From: Xenophilus sp. E41
GTDB taxonomy: Bacteria; Pseudomonadota; Gammaproteobacteria; Burkholderiales; Burkholderiaceae_C
Length of the DNA stretch: 64,000 nt
Direction: 5' to 3'
NCBI RefSeq assembly: GCF_003671765.1
Contig: NZ_QPIB01000011.1
Span: 196,966-260,965 of the forward strand
In this document: positions 7,864 to 16,556 of the stretch, piece after piece
Layout of the letters: each line of letters begins with the position of its first letter
How positions within the stretch are numbered: position 1 is the first letter of the stretch
Notes under the pieces: generated by a model
Seen by the model: the letters and a program-made list of their open reading frames with translations, nothing else
The model's database searches: none
What the model was told of the DNA's origin: nothing
Made by a program: the position numbers and the translations under genes

Positions 7864-7942
7864 GCTGGACGACCGGCGGTTGCCGGGCCAGCGCCCGGTG
7901 GATCGCTGCCGGCCGGTCCGCCCGGCACGACAGGCAGCAAAG

Positions 7943-7964
7943 AAGGCCCTTCGGGGCCTTTTTT
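7943..7964 (+). terminator. Rho-independent terminator after the DUF2383 gene
   Basis: AAGGCCC (7943-7949), loop TTCG, GGGCCTT (7954-7960), then a T-run to 7964. This is a classic intrinsic terminator about 80 bases downstream of the stop codon. Confidence 0.85.
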
Positions 7965-8064
7965 CATGGGCGCTGCAGTCGCGTGCGCCCGTTTCCGCCC
8001 ACTCGATCTCGAAAAAAGCCGCGCCCAAGGCCGCATGGCTGTGCTACGCTGCGTCCCGATTGTC

Positions 8065-8079
8065 GATTGTCGAACAATC
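8065..8079. promoter_or_regulatory. Candidate GntR-type operator before the amino acid transporter operon
   Basis: GATTGT-CGA-ACAATC is a perfect 6-bp inverted repeat with a 3-base spacer, 28 bases before the ABC ATPase start. A further half-site (gattgtc) lies directly upstream. The TGT...ACA pattern resembles operators of FCD-type GntR regulators, and the operon encodes such a protein at its end (12242-12958). Autoregulation is inferred. Confidence 0.5.
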
Positions 8080-8107
8080 CAACAGCTCCGAACCCTGCCG
8101 AGGCTTC

Positions 8108-8902
<795 letters not shown>

Positions 8903-8933
8903 GGCCGCCGGCCTCCGCACCTTTGCGCACACC

Positions 8934-9857
8934 ATGCAGCTTTCTCCGCAAGCCTCCACCACCAGTTCCCAGGCCTACCAGGCCGACGCACGCAACGAGC
9001 GCGTGCTCGTGTACGTCAACGGCCGCTTCGTGCCGCGCCAGGAGGCCGTGGTGTCGGTGTTCGACGCCGGCTACGTGTGCGGCGACGGCGTGTGGGAGGG
9101 CGTGCGCCTGGTCAAGGGCCGGGTGATCTCCTTCGACGCCCACATCGACCGCCTGTTCGAGGGCGCCGCGGCGATCGCCATGGACATCGGGCTGAGCAAG
9201 CAGCAGGCGCGCGACGTGATCACCCGGACTTTCGAGCGCAACGGCATGCACGACGGTGCGCATGCGCGGCTGATGGTCACGCGCGGCGTCAAGAAGACGC
9301 CCAACCAGGACCCGCGCTTCATTCTCGGCAGCGCCACGGTGGTGTGCGTGGCCGAGCACAAGGTGGTCGACGCCGCGGCCAAGCAGCGCGGCCTGGCGCT
9401 GCACACGTCCACCATCCGCTGCAGCACGCCCGACGTGTTCGACCTGCGGCTGAACTCGCACAGCCGGCTGAACTTCATCCAGGCGCTCATCCAGGCCATC
9501 AACGCCGGTGCCGACGAGGCGCTGATGCTCGACCCCAACGGCTTCGTCTCCAGCTGCAACTCGACCAATTTCTTCATCGTGCGCAACGGCGCGCTGTGGA
9601 CCTCGTCGGGGCGCTACTGCTTCAACGGCATCACGCGCGCCACGGTGCTGCGGCTCGCGCGCGAGGCGGGCATCCCGGTGCACGAGGGCGACTACACGCT
9701 GGCCGAGGTCTACAACGCCGACGAGGCCTTCGTCACCGGCACGCTGGGCGGCCTTTCGCCGGTGTCGCGCATCGACGGCCGTGCACTGCCCACGCAGGGC
9801 ATGGGGCCGCTGACGACGCAGCTGAACGCGCTGTACCAGCGCTACATCGGCGCCTGA
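8934..9857 (+). CDS. Class IV aminotransferase-like protein lacking the canonical PLP lysine
   Basis: A 307-residue protein of the branched-chain/D-amino acid aminotransferase fold (class IV). The N-terminal domain has VYVNGRFVPRQEAVVSVFD, and the C-terminal domain has GADEALMLDPNGFVSSCNSTNFF, both standard. In relatives the stretch DPRIKSHNYLN carries the PLP-binding lysine; here the aligned DLRLNSHSRLN has Asn174 at that place. From memory, a subfamily with LNSHSKLN exists; here even that lysine is Arg178. The protein may use another residue, have another activity or be a binding protein. It lies between the ATPase and binding-protein genes, so the substrate is probably the imported amino acid. 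Confidence 0.8.
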   Translation: MQLSPQASTTSSQAYQADARNERVLVYVNGRFVPRQEAVVSVFDAGYVCGDGVWEGVRLVKGRVISFDAHIDRLFEGAAAIAMDIGLSKQQARDVITRTFERNGMHDGAHARLMVTRGVKKTPNQDPRFILGSATVVCVAEHKVVDAAAKQRGLALHTSTIRCSTPDVFDLRLNSHSRLNFIQALIQAINAGADEALMLDPNGFVSSCNSTNFFIVRNGALWTSSGRYCFNGITRATVLRLAREAGIPVHEGDYTLAEVYNADEAFVTGTLGGLSPVSRIDGRALPTQGMGPLTTQLNALYQRYIGA

Positions 9858-9957
9858 GGCGACGGCCGCCGCCGCCTCCTGCACACCGCCTGCAGTTCGT
9901 TTTTTTTCCCTCCGCTCAGTCTCTTCCTCCAATCCACCCACTCTCCAGGAGCTTCGA

Positions 9958-10806
9958 ATGGCCTTCCCATCGATCCGCGCCGGCTGGCGCCGCACCTTCC
10001 TCCTCGGCCTGGCCTGTCTGGGCCTGCTGGCCGGCACCGCCGCGCAGGCGCAGACGCTGCAGAAGATCAAGCAGTCCGGCGAGCTGAAGATCGGCGTGGC
10101 CGCCGGCGACCCGTGGTACTTCCGCGACCCGGTGTCGGGCCAGTGGACCGGCGTGGGCGTGCTGGTGGGCGAGCAGATCGGCAAGGCCATGGGCGTGAAG
10201 ACCGTGCCGGTCGAGACCACCTGGGGCAACAGCGTGGCGGCGCTGCAGTCGGGCCAGATCGACGTGATGTTCGTGCTCGACGCGACCGAGGAGCGCAAGC
10301 GCGCCATCGACTTCCCGGCCACGCCGCTGCTCTGGTATGCGCAGGGCGTCCTGGCCAAGGACGGCCTGGCGGCCAAGAACTGGGACGACCTCAACAAGCC
10401 CGAGGTGCGCATCGGCGTGGCGCTGGGCACCGCGACCGATCGCGACCTGAGCAAGCGCCTGCCCAACGCGAAGATCGAGCGCTTCACCAACACCGACGAG
10501 ACGGTGGCGGCCTTCAACGCGGGCCGCGTCGACGCCATTGCCTTCTACCACTCGGTGCTGGCCATCGCCTACTCGAAGATCAAGAAGGGCAGCGTGCAGG
10601 TGCCCAAGCCGGTGGTGGCCATCGCCACCAGCGCCGGCGTGCGCAAGGAGCAGGACCCGGCCTTCCGTGAGCTGCTCGACCAGCAGTTCAAGAAGATGTA
10701 CGACTCCGGCCAGACGCAGGCGCTGTATGGCCAGTACCTCAAGACCAAGGGGCTCGACCCGGCGAAGCAGCCCGGCGTGACCAAGGAATCGCTCGAGAAC
10801 TTCTGA
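9958..10806 (+). CDS. Amino acid ABC transporter, periplasmic substrate-binding protein
   Basis: A 282-residue family 3 solute-binding protein. A Sec signal peptide occupies about residues 1-31 and ends AAQA before QTLQKIKQSGELKIGV. The sequence continues with the usual two-lobed pattern (GIVL-type strands, a DVMFVLDATEERK segment, and a C-terminal helix with DQQFKKMYDSGQ). The ribosome site caggag is well placed. It captures the polar amino acid for the two permeases that follow within the same operon; the ligand cannot be read from sequence. Confidence 0.92.
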   Translation: MAFPSIRAGWRRTFLLGLACLGLLAGTAAQAQTLQKIKQSGELKIGVAAGDPWYFRDPVSGQWTGVGVLVGEQIGKAMGVKTVPVETTWGNSVAALQSGQIDVMFVLDATEERKRAIDFPATPLLWYAQGVLAKDGLAAKNWDDLNKPEVRIGVALGTATDRDLSKRLPNAKIERFTNTDETVAAFNAGRVDAIAFYHSVLAIAYSKIKKGSVQVPKPVVAIATSAGVRKEQDPAFRELLDQQFKKMYDSGQTQALYGQYLKTKGLDPAKQPGVTKESLENF

Positions 10807-10846
10807 CGCGCGGCGCCATCGCCGCCGCAGGCACCGCCATCGCACG

Positions 10847-11527
10847 ATGAACTACGACTGGGACTTCGGCGCCGTCTGGGAATACCGCCAGATGCTCTTC
10901 GAGGGCGCGCTGGGCACGCTGCGCATCGCCGCGGTGGCGATCGCCTTCGGCGTGGCCATCGGCGCGCTGCTGGCCACGATGCGGCTGTCGGGCAGGCGCT
11001 GGCTGGCCTGGCCGGCGCTGTGGTTCACCGAGTTCTATCGCAACACGCCGCCGCTGATCCACTTCTTCTGGGCCTTCTACGCCTTGCCGGTGCTGCTGGG
11101 CGTGAGCCTGGACCCGTACGTCGCGGCCATCATCGCGCTGTCGACGCAGTCGGGCGCCTTCTATGCCGAGGTGATGCGCGGCGGCGTGGTGTCCATCGAG
11201 CGCGGCCAGTGGGAGGCGGCGCGCGCGCTGGGCATGACGCCCGGGCGGGTGCTGCGACGCGTGGTGCTGCCGCAGGCCGCGCAGCGCATGCTGCCGCCCT
11301 TCATGGAACGCTCCTTCGAGCTCATCAAGACCACGGCGCTGGCCTCCACGCTGGCCTATTCCGACCTGCTGTACCGCGCCATGCAGGTCAACTCGATCAC
11401 CTTCCGCCCGCTCGAGGTCTACACCTGCGTGGCGCTGATCTTCTTCTTCACGCTGCTCACGCTGAGCGCGCTGGCCCACCTGGCCGAGGCGCGGCTGGCG
11501 CGTGGCACCGAGCGGGCCGCCGCATGA
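10847..11527 (+). CDS. Amino acid ABC transporter permease 1 (HisM/GlnP family)
   Basis: A 226-residue inner-membrane permease with about five hydrophobic helices. The EAA loop is EAARALGMTPGRVLRRVVLPQA. The TEFYRNTPPLIHFFW stretch is typical of PAAT permeases. Its TGA overlaps the ATG of the next permease (ATGA), so the two are translationally coupled and probably form a heterodimeric pore. Confidence 0.92.
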   Translation: MNYDWDFGAVWEYRQMLFEGALGTLRIAAVAIAFGVAIGALLATMRLSGRRWLAWPALWFTEFYRNTPPLIHFFWAFYALPVLLGVSLDPYVAAIIALSTQSGAFYAEVMRGGVVSIERGQWEAARALGMTPGRVLRRVVLPQAAQRMLPPFMERSFELIKTTALASTLAYSDLLYRAMQVNSITFRPLEVYTCVALIFFFTLLTLSALAHLAEARLARGTERAAA

Positions 11528-12195
11528 ACGCCGCCTTCACCTGGGACTTCAGCGCCGTGGTGCAGAACTACCCGGTGCTGCTCAAGGGCGTGGGCATGAC
11601 CGCGCTGCTGTGGGCGATCGCCTTCCCGGCGTCGATGCTGCTGGGCTTCTTCATCTCGCTGGCCACCGGCGCGCGCGCACCGGTGGCGGTGGCGGTGGGC
11701 CGCAGCTATGTCGAGGTGTTCCGCAACACGCCGGTGATGATCCAGCTGATCTGGTTCTTCTATGCCTTCCCGATCCTCACAGGGCAGCAGCTGACGCCGA
11801 TGGTCGCCGCGCTGTGCGGGCTGATCCTCAACGCCTCGGCCTACTGCTCCGAGATCTTCCGCGGCGGCATGGCGTCGATCCCGCGCAGGCAGTGGGAGGG
11901 CGGCCGCGCGCTGGGCATGAGCCGGGCGCAGCTGATGCGCCGGGTGATCGTGCCGCAGGTCATGGCGCGCATGCTGCCGGCCTTCACCAACCGGGGCATC
12001 GAGCTGGCCAAGAACACCTCGATCGCCTCGGTCATCGCTGTGCAGGAACTGATGTACCAGGGCCGCGCGCTGTCCTCGGCCTTCTATCGCCCGCTGGAGA
12101 TCCTCACGGCGGTGGGGCTCATCTACTTCCTGCTGATCTATCCGGGCGCCTGGCTGGCGTCGCGGCTGGAGAAGCGCTTCGCGGCGCGGGCCTGA
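11524..12195 (+). CDS. Amino acid ABC transporter permease 2 (HisQ/GlnP family)
   Basis: A 223-residue permease. It starts with MNAAFTWDFSAVVQNYPVLL and has the family marks EVFRNTPVMIQLIWFFYAFP and the EAA loop EGGRALGMSRAQLMRRVIVP. The ATG overlaps the stop of permease 1 by 4 bases. Together with the ATPase and binding protein it completes a full importer. Confidence 0.92.
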   Translation: MNAAFTWDFSAVVQNYPVLLKGVGMTALLWAIAFPASMLLGFFISLATGARAPVAVAVGRSYVEVFRNTPVMIQLIWFFYAFPILTGQQLTPMVAALCGLILNASAYCSEIFRGGMASIPRRQWEGGRALGMSRAQLMRRVIVPQVMARMLPAFTNRGIELAKNTSIASVIAVQELMYQGRALSSAFYRPLEILTAVGLIYFLLIYPGAWLASRLEKRFAARA

Positions 12196-12241
12196 TCGCG
12201 GCCACGGCGCCCGTTTGCGGCGAAGATCGAACCTCACGACC

Positions 12242-12958
12242 ATGAGCAGCCTTCACAAATTCGCGCCGGTGCCCACGCTGACGCGCCGCGACCAGGTGGC
12301 CGAGACCTTGCGCCGCGCCATCGTCTCGGGCCAGATGCCGCCCGGCACCCAACTCATCGAGAGCCGCCTGGCCAGCGAGCTGGAGGTCAGCCGCGGGCTG
12401 CTGCGCGAGGCGATGCGCGAGCTGATCGAGAGCGGCCTGGTGCACAACCGGCCCTATGCGGGCACCTTCGTCACCGAGGTGAATGCGCAGGTGCTGCGCG
12501 ACGTGTACGAAGTGCGCCGCGTGATGGAGGCCCAGGCGTATACGCGGCTGTGGCCGCGGCGCGACGAGGCCTTCCGCGCCGAGCTGCAGCAGCGCTTCGA
12601 CCGCATGATCGACGCCGTGCAGCAGGACGACCTGGGCGCGGAGATCCGGGCCGAGGCGCATTTCCACGGCCTGGTGTACGAGCGCTGCGGCAACCACCTG
12701 ATGCCCGCCTTGTGGCAGCAGATGACGCAGAAGATCCAGCTCGGCTTTGCGATCTGCCAGATCGCGCATGCGCCGAAGGTCGACTTCGAGCAGAACCACC
12801 GGCGCTTCCTGGACTGCGCCCTGGGCGACAGCCTGGACGAGATGCTGGCCGAACTCAACGTGCACCTGGACCGCGGGCTGGCCACGATCCAGTTCGAGGC
12901 CACGCTCAACGCCCCGGCGGGTGCATCGGCCGAGGCGGCGTCGCTCGCTTCGCCCTGA
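12242..12958 (+). CDS. GntR-family transcriptional regulator (FCD subfamily)
   Basis: A 238-residue regulator. The N-terminal winged helix-turn-helix spans about residues 10-75 and includes RRDQVAETLRRAIVSGQMPPGTQL. The C-terminal all-helical FCD ligand domain has the metal-site pattern with EAHFHGLVYERCGNHLM. It is the last gene of the amino acid transporter operon and the likely repressor acting at 8065-8079, with the imported amino acid or its oxo acid as effector (inferred). The start at 12242 is preferred over one nine codons upstream because the family begins close to the helix-turn-helix. Confidence 0.88.
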   Translation: MSSLHKFAPVPTLTRRDQVAETLRRAIVSGQMPPGTQLIESRLASELEVSRGLLREAMRELIESGLVHNRPYAGTFVTEVNAQVLRDVYEVRRVMEAQAYTRLWPRRDEAFRAELQQRFDRMIDAVQQDDLGAEIRAEAHFHGLVYERCGNHLMPALWQQMTQKIQLGFAICQIAHAPKVDFEQNHRRFLDCALGDSLDEMLAELNVHLDRGLATIQFEATLNAPAGASAEAASLASP

Positions 12959-12994
12959 GCGTCGGCGCTGGCGTGGCGATCACGCCCGGGCTGC

Positions 12995-15454
12995 TCAGGT
13001 GCCGGCGGGCAGCACCTGCCCCACGGTGGCGGACGGCTTGGCTTCCGGCGCCGTCGGCGCAGCGCCTGGCGCCACCTCGGGTTGTTCGGCGCGTTCGGCC
13101 ACCTCGTGCATGAGGTCGTCGGCCATGGCCTGCAGCAGCTTGGTGTCGCGCTCGCCGAACTCGCGCGGCTGGGTGTCCAGCAGGCACAGCGAGCCGATGG
13201 CGGCGCCCTTCTTGGGCCGCAGCGGCGCGCCGGCGTAGAAGCGCAGGCCCTTGGCGGCGAGCACAGGGTTGGTGGCAAAGCGCGGGTCGCGGGCGACGAC
13301 GGGCACCACCAGGGGCAGGTTGTCGGCCACCACGTGGCCGCAGATGGAGTGGCTGCGCGGCATGTCGAGCTGGTCGGCGTAGCGCACCGGCGCCTCTGCG
13401 CTGCCCTCGGGCGCGGGCAGTTCGCCATGGAAGCCCCGCACCTGCTGCACCTCCTCGTCGATGAAGCTGACCATGGCGGCCGGCATGTCGAAGATGGCCG
13501 CGGCGCGCTTGGCGGTCTGCTCGAAGAGCTGCTGCAGCTGCGGGTCGGTGAGCACGCCGCTGGCCCGCAGCAGGGCGACGCGGGCGGCGTCGTCTTCGGG
13601 TACCGGGGCGGGCAGCCATTCGTGCGAGACGGTCTGCAGCAGCTTCTGCATGTGCGTGACGGCCTCGACCACCGACGGCGCGATCGCATCGGCGCCCAGC
13701 GATTCGGCGGTGGCGGCATCGGCCGCGTCGACGTTCCACAGGCCGAGCACGATGCGCACCTCCGGCCAGTGGCGGCGCAGGCGCCGGCACAGTCGCCGGG
13801 CCGCCATCTGCGGCTCGGGCGAGAACCAGCCGACGAAGACGGCTTCGACCCCGCGCAGGTCGAGCCGGGCCAGCGCCTGCGGGTCGGCGGCCAGCGCGGC
13901 ATCGTGCGTGGCGGGCGTGCCGGCCAGGCCGAGCGCGTGCGCCACCATCTGGGCGGCGATGGCATCCATCTCCCACTTGCCGCCCAGGCACAGCACGGCA
14001 GGGCGGGCGCCGGTGGCCGCGGGGGGCACGGGGTGCTGGTCGCGCATCTCGTCGAGCAGCGATTCCATGCCCGTCACGATGCGCAGGCGGTGCTGCGAGG
14101 TGGAGGCGGTCTGGTAGTCGCTCACGGCCATGCGCAGCACGGGCAGCGCGACCTCGTCGTAGAACTGCGGCACCGAGCCGGCTTCCTCGGTCAGCTCATG
14201 GCTCAGTTCGACAGCCTCGTCCACGTCGCCGCCGAGCAGGCGCTGGTAGACGCGCGTGGGCGCGTCCAGCGCCGGCTGGCTGCCCAGCAGCACGTCGAGG
14301 AACTGCAGCGCCGGCAGGTTGCGCCCCAGCACCAGCAGGCACACGGTGAGCGGGGTCGACATGATCAGGCCCACGGGGCCCCACATCAGCGTCCAGAAGG
14401 TGGCCGCGACGATCAGCGAGATGGCCGACAGGCCGGTGCTGGAGCCGTACAGCCACGGCTCGACCACGTTGTTGCTGATGAGCTCCAGCACGGCGATGAG
14501 GCCCAGCGTCCACAGCACCAGGCTCCAGCCGGGGTCGACCGCGAAGGCCAGCGTGAGCGGGAAGATCGCCGAGATCATCGGCCCCACGTACGGCACGTAG
14601 CGCATCACGGCCGCCAGCATGCCCCACAGGAACGCGCCGGGCACGCCGATGAGCCACAGGCCCAGCGCCATCGGGATGCCGTAGCAGAGGTTGACCCACA
14701 GCTGCATGATCAGGTAGCGCGAGATGCGCTCGCCCGCCTCGTCCATGGCGTCGGTGGTGCGCTGCAGGCTGCCGCCCATCAGGCGCACCAGGCGGTCGCG
14801 CAGGTCGAGCCGGTCCAGCAGCACCAGGAAGACGAACACCAGCACGATGCCGGCATCGACCAGCGGCCCGGCGATGCGGCCGACGATGGCCACGGCCTGC
14901 TGCACCGGCGAGGCGGCCCGTTCCTTGACTTCCACCAGCTGCGCCGGGCGCTCGCCCGCGTTGGGGTGCGCGGCGCTGGCGAGCTTCTCGGTCTCGCGCT
15001 GGACGATGTCCACGGTCTTGGTCAGGCCGTCGAACATGCCCGGGCCGCGCAGGGTTTCGCGCAGTCCCGCGAGCTTGCCGCGGATGGTGCTCTGGTAGGT
15101 GGGCAGCTCGGCGCTGAGGGCACGCACCTCCCAGGTCATGAAGGCGGCCGAGCCGCCGATGACGCCCAGCGCCACCAGCACCACGCCGATGACGGCCAGC
15201 ACCCGCGGCACGCCCCAGCGCCGAAGGCGCGAGACGGCGGGGTCGAGCACGAAGCCCAGCAGCACGGCCAGCGCCAGGGGCACGAGGATGTCGCGGCCCA
15301 GGTAGAGGCCGGCAATGACGAGCGCGGCAATGAGCATGCCGGCCGCGATGCGCACCACGCTCGGGCCGCGTTCGGGCGCGAGCGTGGGCAGATCGGCGAG
15401 GGGGCCGCTGGCGTCCGGGGCAGGGCGCGCGGGCGGCAGGGCGGGAATCGGCAT
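12995..15454 (-). CDS. AI-2E/PerM-family membrane protein fused to a B12-binding-like fold and a GAF domain
   Basis: An 819-residue protein in three parts. Residues about 33-395 are an AI-2E_transport (PerM/UPF0118) domain with about eight membrane helices and the family stretch YVPYVGPMISAIFPLTLAF. Residues about 484-605 resemble a cobalamin-binding Rossmann fold (AVLCLGGKWEMDAIAAQMVA; VGWFSPEP; VRIVLGLWN) but lack the DxHxxG cobalamin motif, so it is probably degenerate. Residues about 640-785 are a GAF domain (SFIDEEVQQVRGFHG; ICGHVV; FYAGAPLRPKKGAAIGSLCLLD). GAF domains bind small ligands, so the membrane part may be gated or may signal. It stands alone, convergent with the GntR gene. Confidence 0.85.
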   Translation of the reverse strand: MPIPALPPARPAPDASGPLADLPTLAPERGPSVVRIAAGMLIAALVIAGLYLGRDILVPLALAVLLGFVLDPAVSRLRRWGVPRVLAVIGVVLVALGVIGGSAAFMTWEVRALSAELPTYQSTIRGKLAGLRETLRGPGMFDGLTKTVDIVQRETEKLASAAHPNAGERPAQLVEVKERAASPVQQAVAIVGRIAGPLVDAGIVLVFVFLVLLDRLDLRDRLVRLMGGSLQRTTDAMDEAGERISRYLIMQLWVNLCYGIPMALGLWLIGVPGAFLWGMLAAVMRYVPYVGPMISAIFPLTLAFAVDPGWSLVLWTLGLIAVLELISNNVVEPWLYGSSTGLSAISLIVAATFWTLMWGPVGLIMSTPLTVCLLVLGRNLPALQFLDVLLGSQPALDAPTRVYQRLLGGDVDEAVELSHELTEEAGSVPQFYDEVALPVLRMAVSDYQTASTSQHRLRIVTGMESLLDEMRDQHPVPPAATGARPAVLCLGGKWEMDAIAAQMVAHALGLAGTPATHDAALAADPQALARLDLRGVEAVFVGWFSPEPQMAARRLCRRLRRHWPEVRIVLGLWNVDAADAATAESLGADAIAPSVVEAVTHMQKLLQTVSHEWLPAPVPEDDAARVALLRASGVLTDPQLQQLFEQTAKRAAAIFDMPAAMVSFIDEEVQQVRGFHGELPAPEGSAEAPVRYADQLDMPRSHSICGHVVADNLPLVVPVVARDPRFATNPVLAAKGLRFYAGAPLRPKKGAAIGSLCLLDTQPREFGERDTKLLQAMADDLMHEVAERAEQPEVAPGAAPTAPEAKPSATVGQVLPAGT

Positions 15455-15599
15455 CGATGGCCTCTTGTGCGTGTGACAGCGAACTTTTCTATCGATCGCT
15501 TATATGCCAAAGCACGGGCCCGGGGTGTCGGCTGCGGGCGCGATGCGTTGCGCGCCGCCGACGGCTGGGGCGGGGTGTGCCGCCCGCGTGGCGAGCGCC

Positions 15600-16529
15600 T
15601 CAGCGACCCCAGCGCAGGGCCAGCGCGTCCAGCCGCTTCGCCGTCTCGATCAGCAGTTCGCGGCTGAAGGGGTTCATGGCCGGCAGCGGGTGGCGGGGCG
15701 CCTCGCAGTCGATGATGCCGCCTTCCTTCATCAGCGCCTTGGCGGCGAGCAGGCCGCACTGGCGGTTCTCGATGTTGATGAGCGGCAGCCAGCGCTCGTA
15801 GCCGGCGATGGCCTCGTCGCGCCGGCCGTCGCGGTACGCGTCGAGGATGGGGCGCAGCCCGTCGGGAAAGCCGCCGCCGGTCATGGCGCCGGTGGCGCCG
15901 GCCTCCAGGTCGGGCAGCAGGGTGATGGCCTCTTCGCCGTCCCACGGGCCCTCGATGGCGTCGCCGCCCAGGCGGATCAGCTCGCGCAGCTTGGCAGCGG
16001 CGAAGGCGGTCTCGATCTTGAAGTACGAGACCTGCTCGATCTCGGTCGCCATGCGCGCCAGGAACGCGGCCGACAGCGGCGTGCCGGCGGCCGGCGCGTC
16101 CTGGATCATGATGGGGATGCGCACCGCGTCCGACAGCCGCGCGTAGAAGTCAAAGATCTGCGGCTCGGGCACGCGGAAGGTGGCGCCGTGGTAGGGGGGC
16201 ATCACCATCAGCATGGCGGCGCCCATGTCCTGCGCGCGGCGGCTGCGCTCGGCGCACACGGTGGTGCTGAAGTGCGTGGTGGTGACGATCACCGGCACGC
16301 GGCCGGCCACGTGGTCGAGGATGGTGCGGGTGAGCACCTCGCGCTCCTCGTCCGACAGCAGGAACTGCTCGGAGAAGTTGGCCAGGATGCACAGGCCGTT
16401 CGAGCCGGCCTCGATCATGAAGTCGACCGCACGCTTCTGGCTGGGGAGGTCGAGTGCGCCGTCTTCGGTGAAGGTGGTGGGCACGACGGGGAAGAGGCCG
16501 CGATAGCGGGGCGAGGGGCGAGAGGTCAT
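15600..16529 (-). CDS. L-2-keto-3-deoxyarabonate dehydratase (DHDPS superfamily)
   Basis: A 309-residue class I aldolase-fold enzyme, the same length as the Azospirillum L-KDA dehydratase (called AraD there), which it resembles closely from memory. It converts L-2-keto-3-deoxyarabonate to 2-oxoglutarate semialdehyde. The Schiff-base lysine is K171 in VSYFKIET. VVPTTF near the start and EGPWDGEEAITLL are family marks. It is last in the minus-strand arabinose operon, just after L-arabonate dehydratase, which supports the assignment over other DHDPS-type enzymes. Confidence 0.88.
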   Translation of the reverse strand: MTSRPSPRYRGLFPVVPTTFTEDGALDLPSQKRAVDFMIEAGSNGLCILANFSEQFLLSDEEREVLTRTILDHVAGRVPVIVTTTHFSTTVCAERSRRAQDMGAAMLMVMPPYHGATFRVPEPQIFDFYARLSDAVRIPIMIQDAPAAGTPLSAAFLARMATEIEQVSYFKIETAFAAAKLRELIRLGGDAIEGPWDGEEAITLLPDLEAGATGAMTGGGFPDGLRPILDAYRDGRRDEAIAGYERWLPLINIENRQCGLLAAKALMKEGGIIDCEAPRHPLPAMNPFSRELLIETAKRLDALALRWGR

Positions 16530-16556
16530 TGGAAGGTCGTCCGGATCGTTGGGTTC

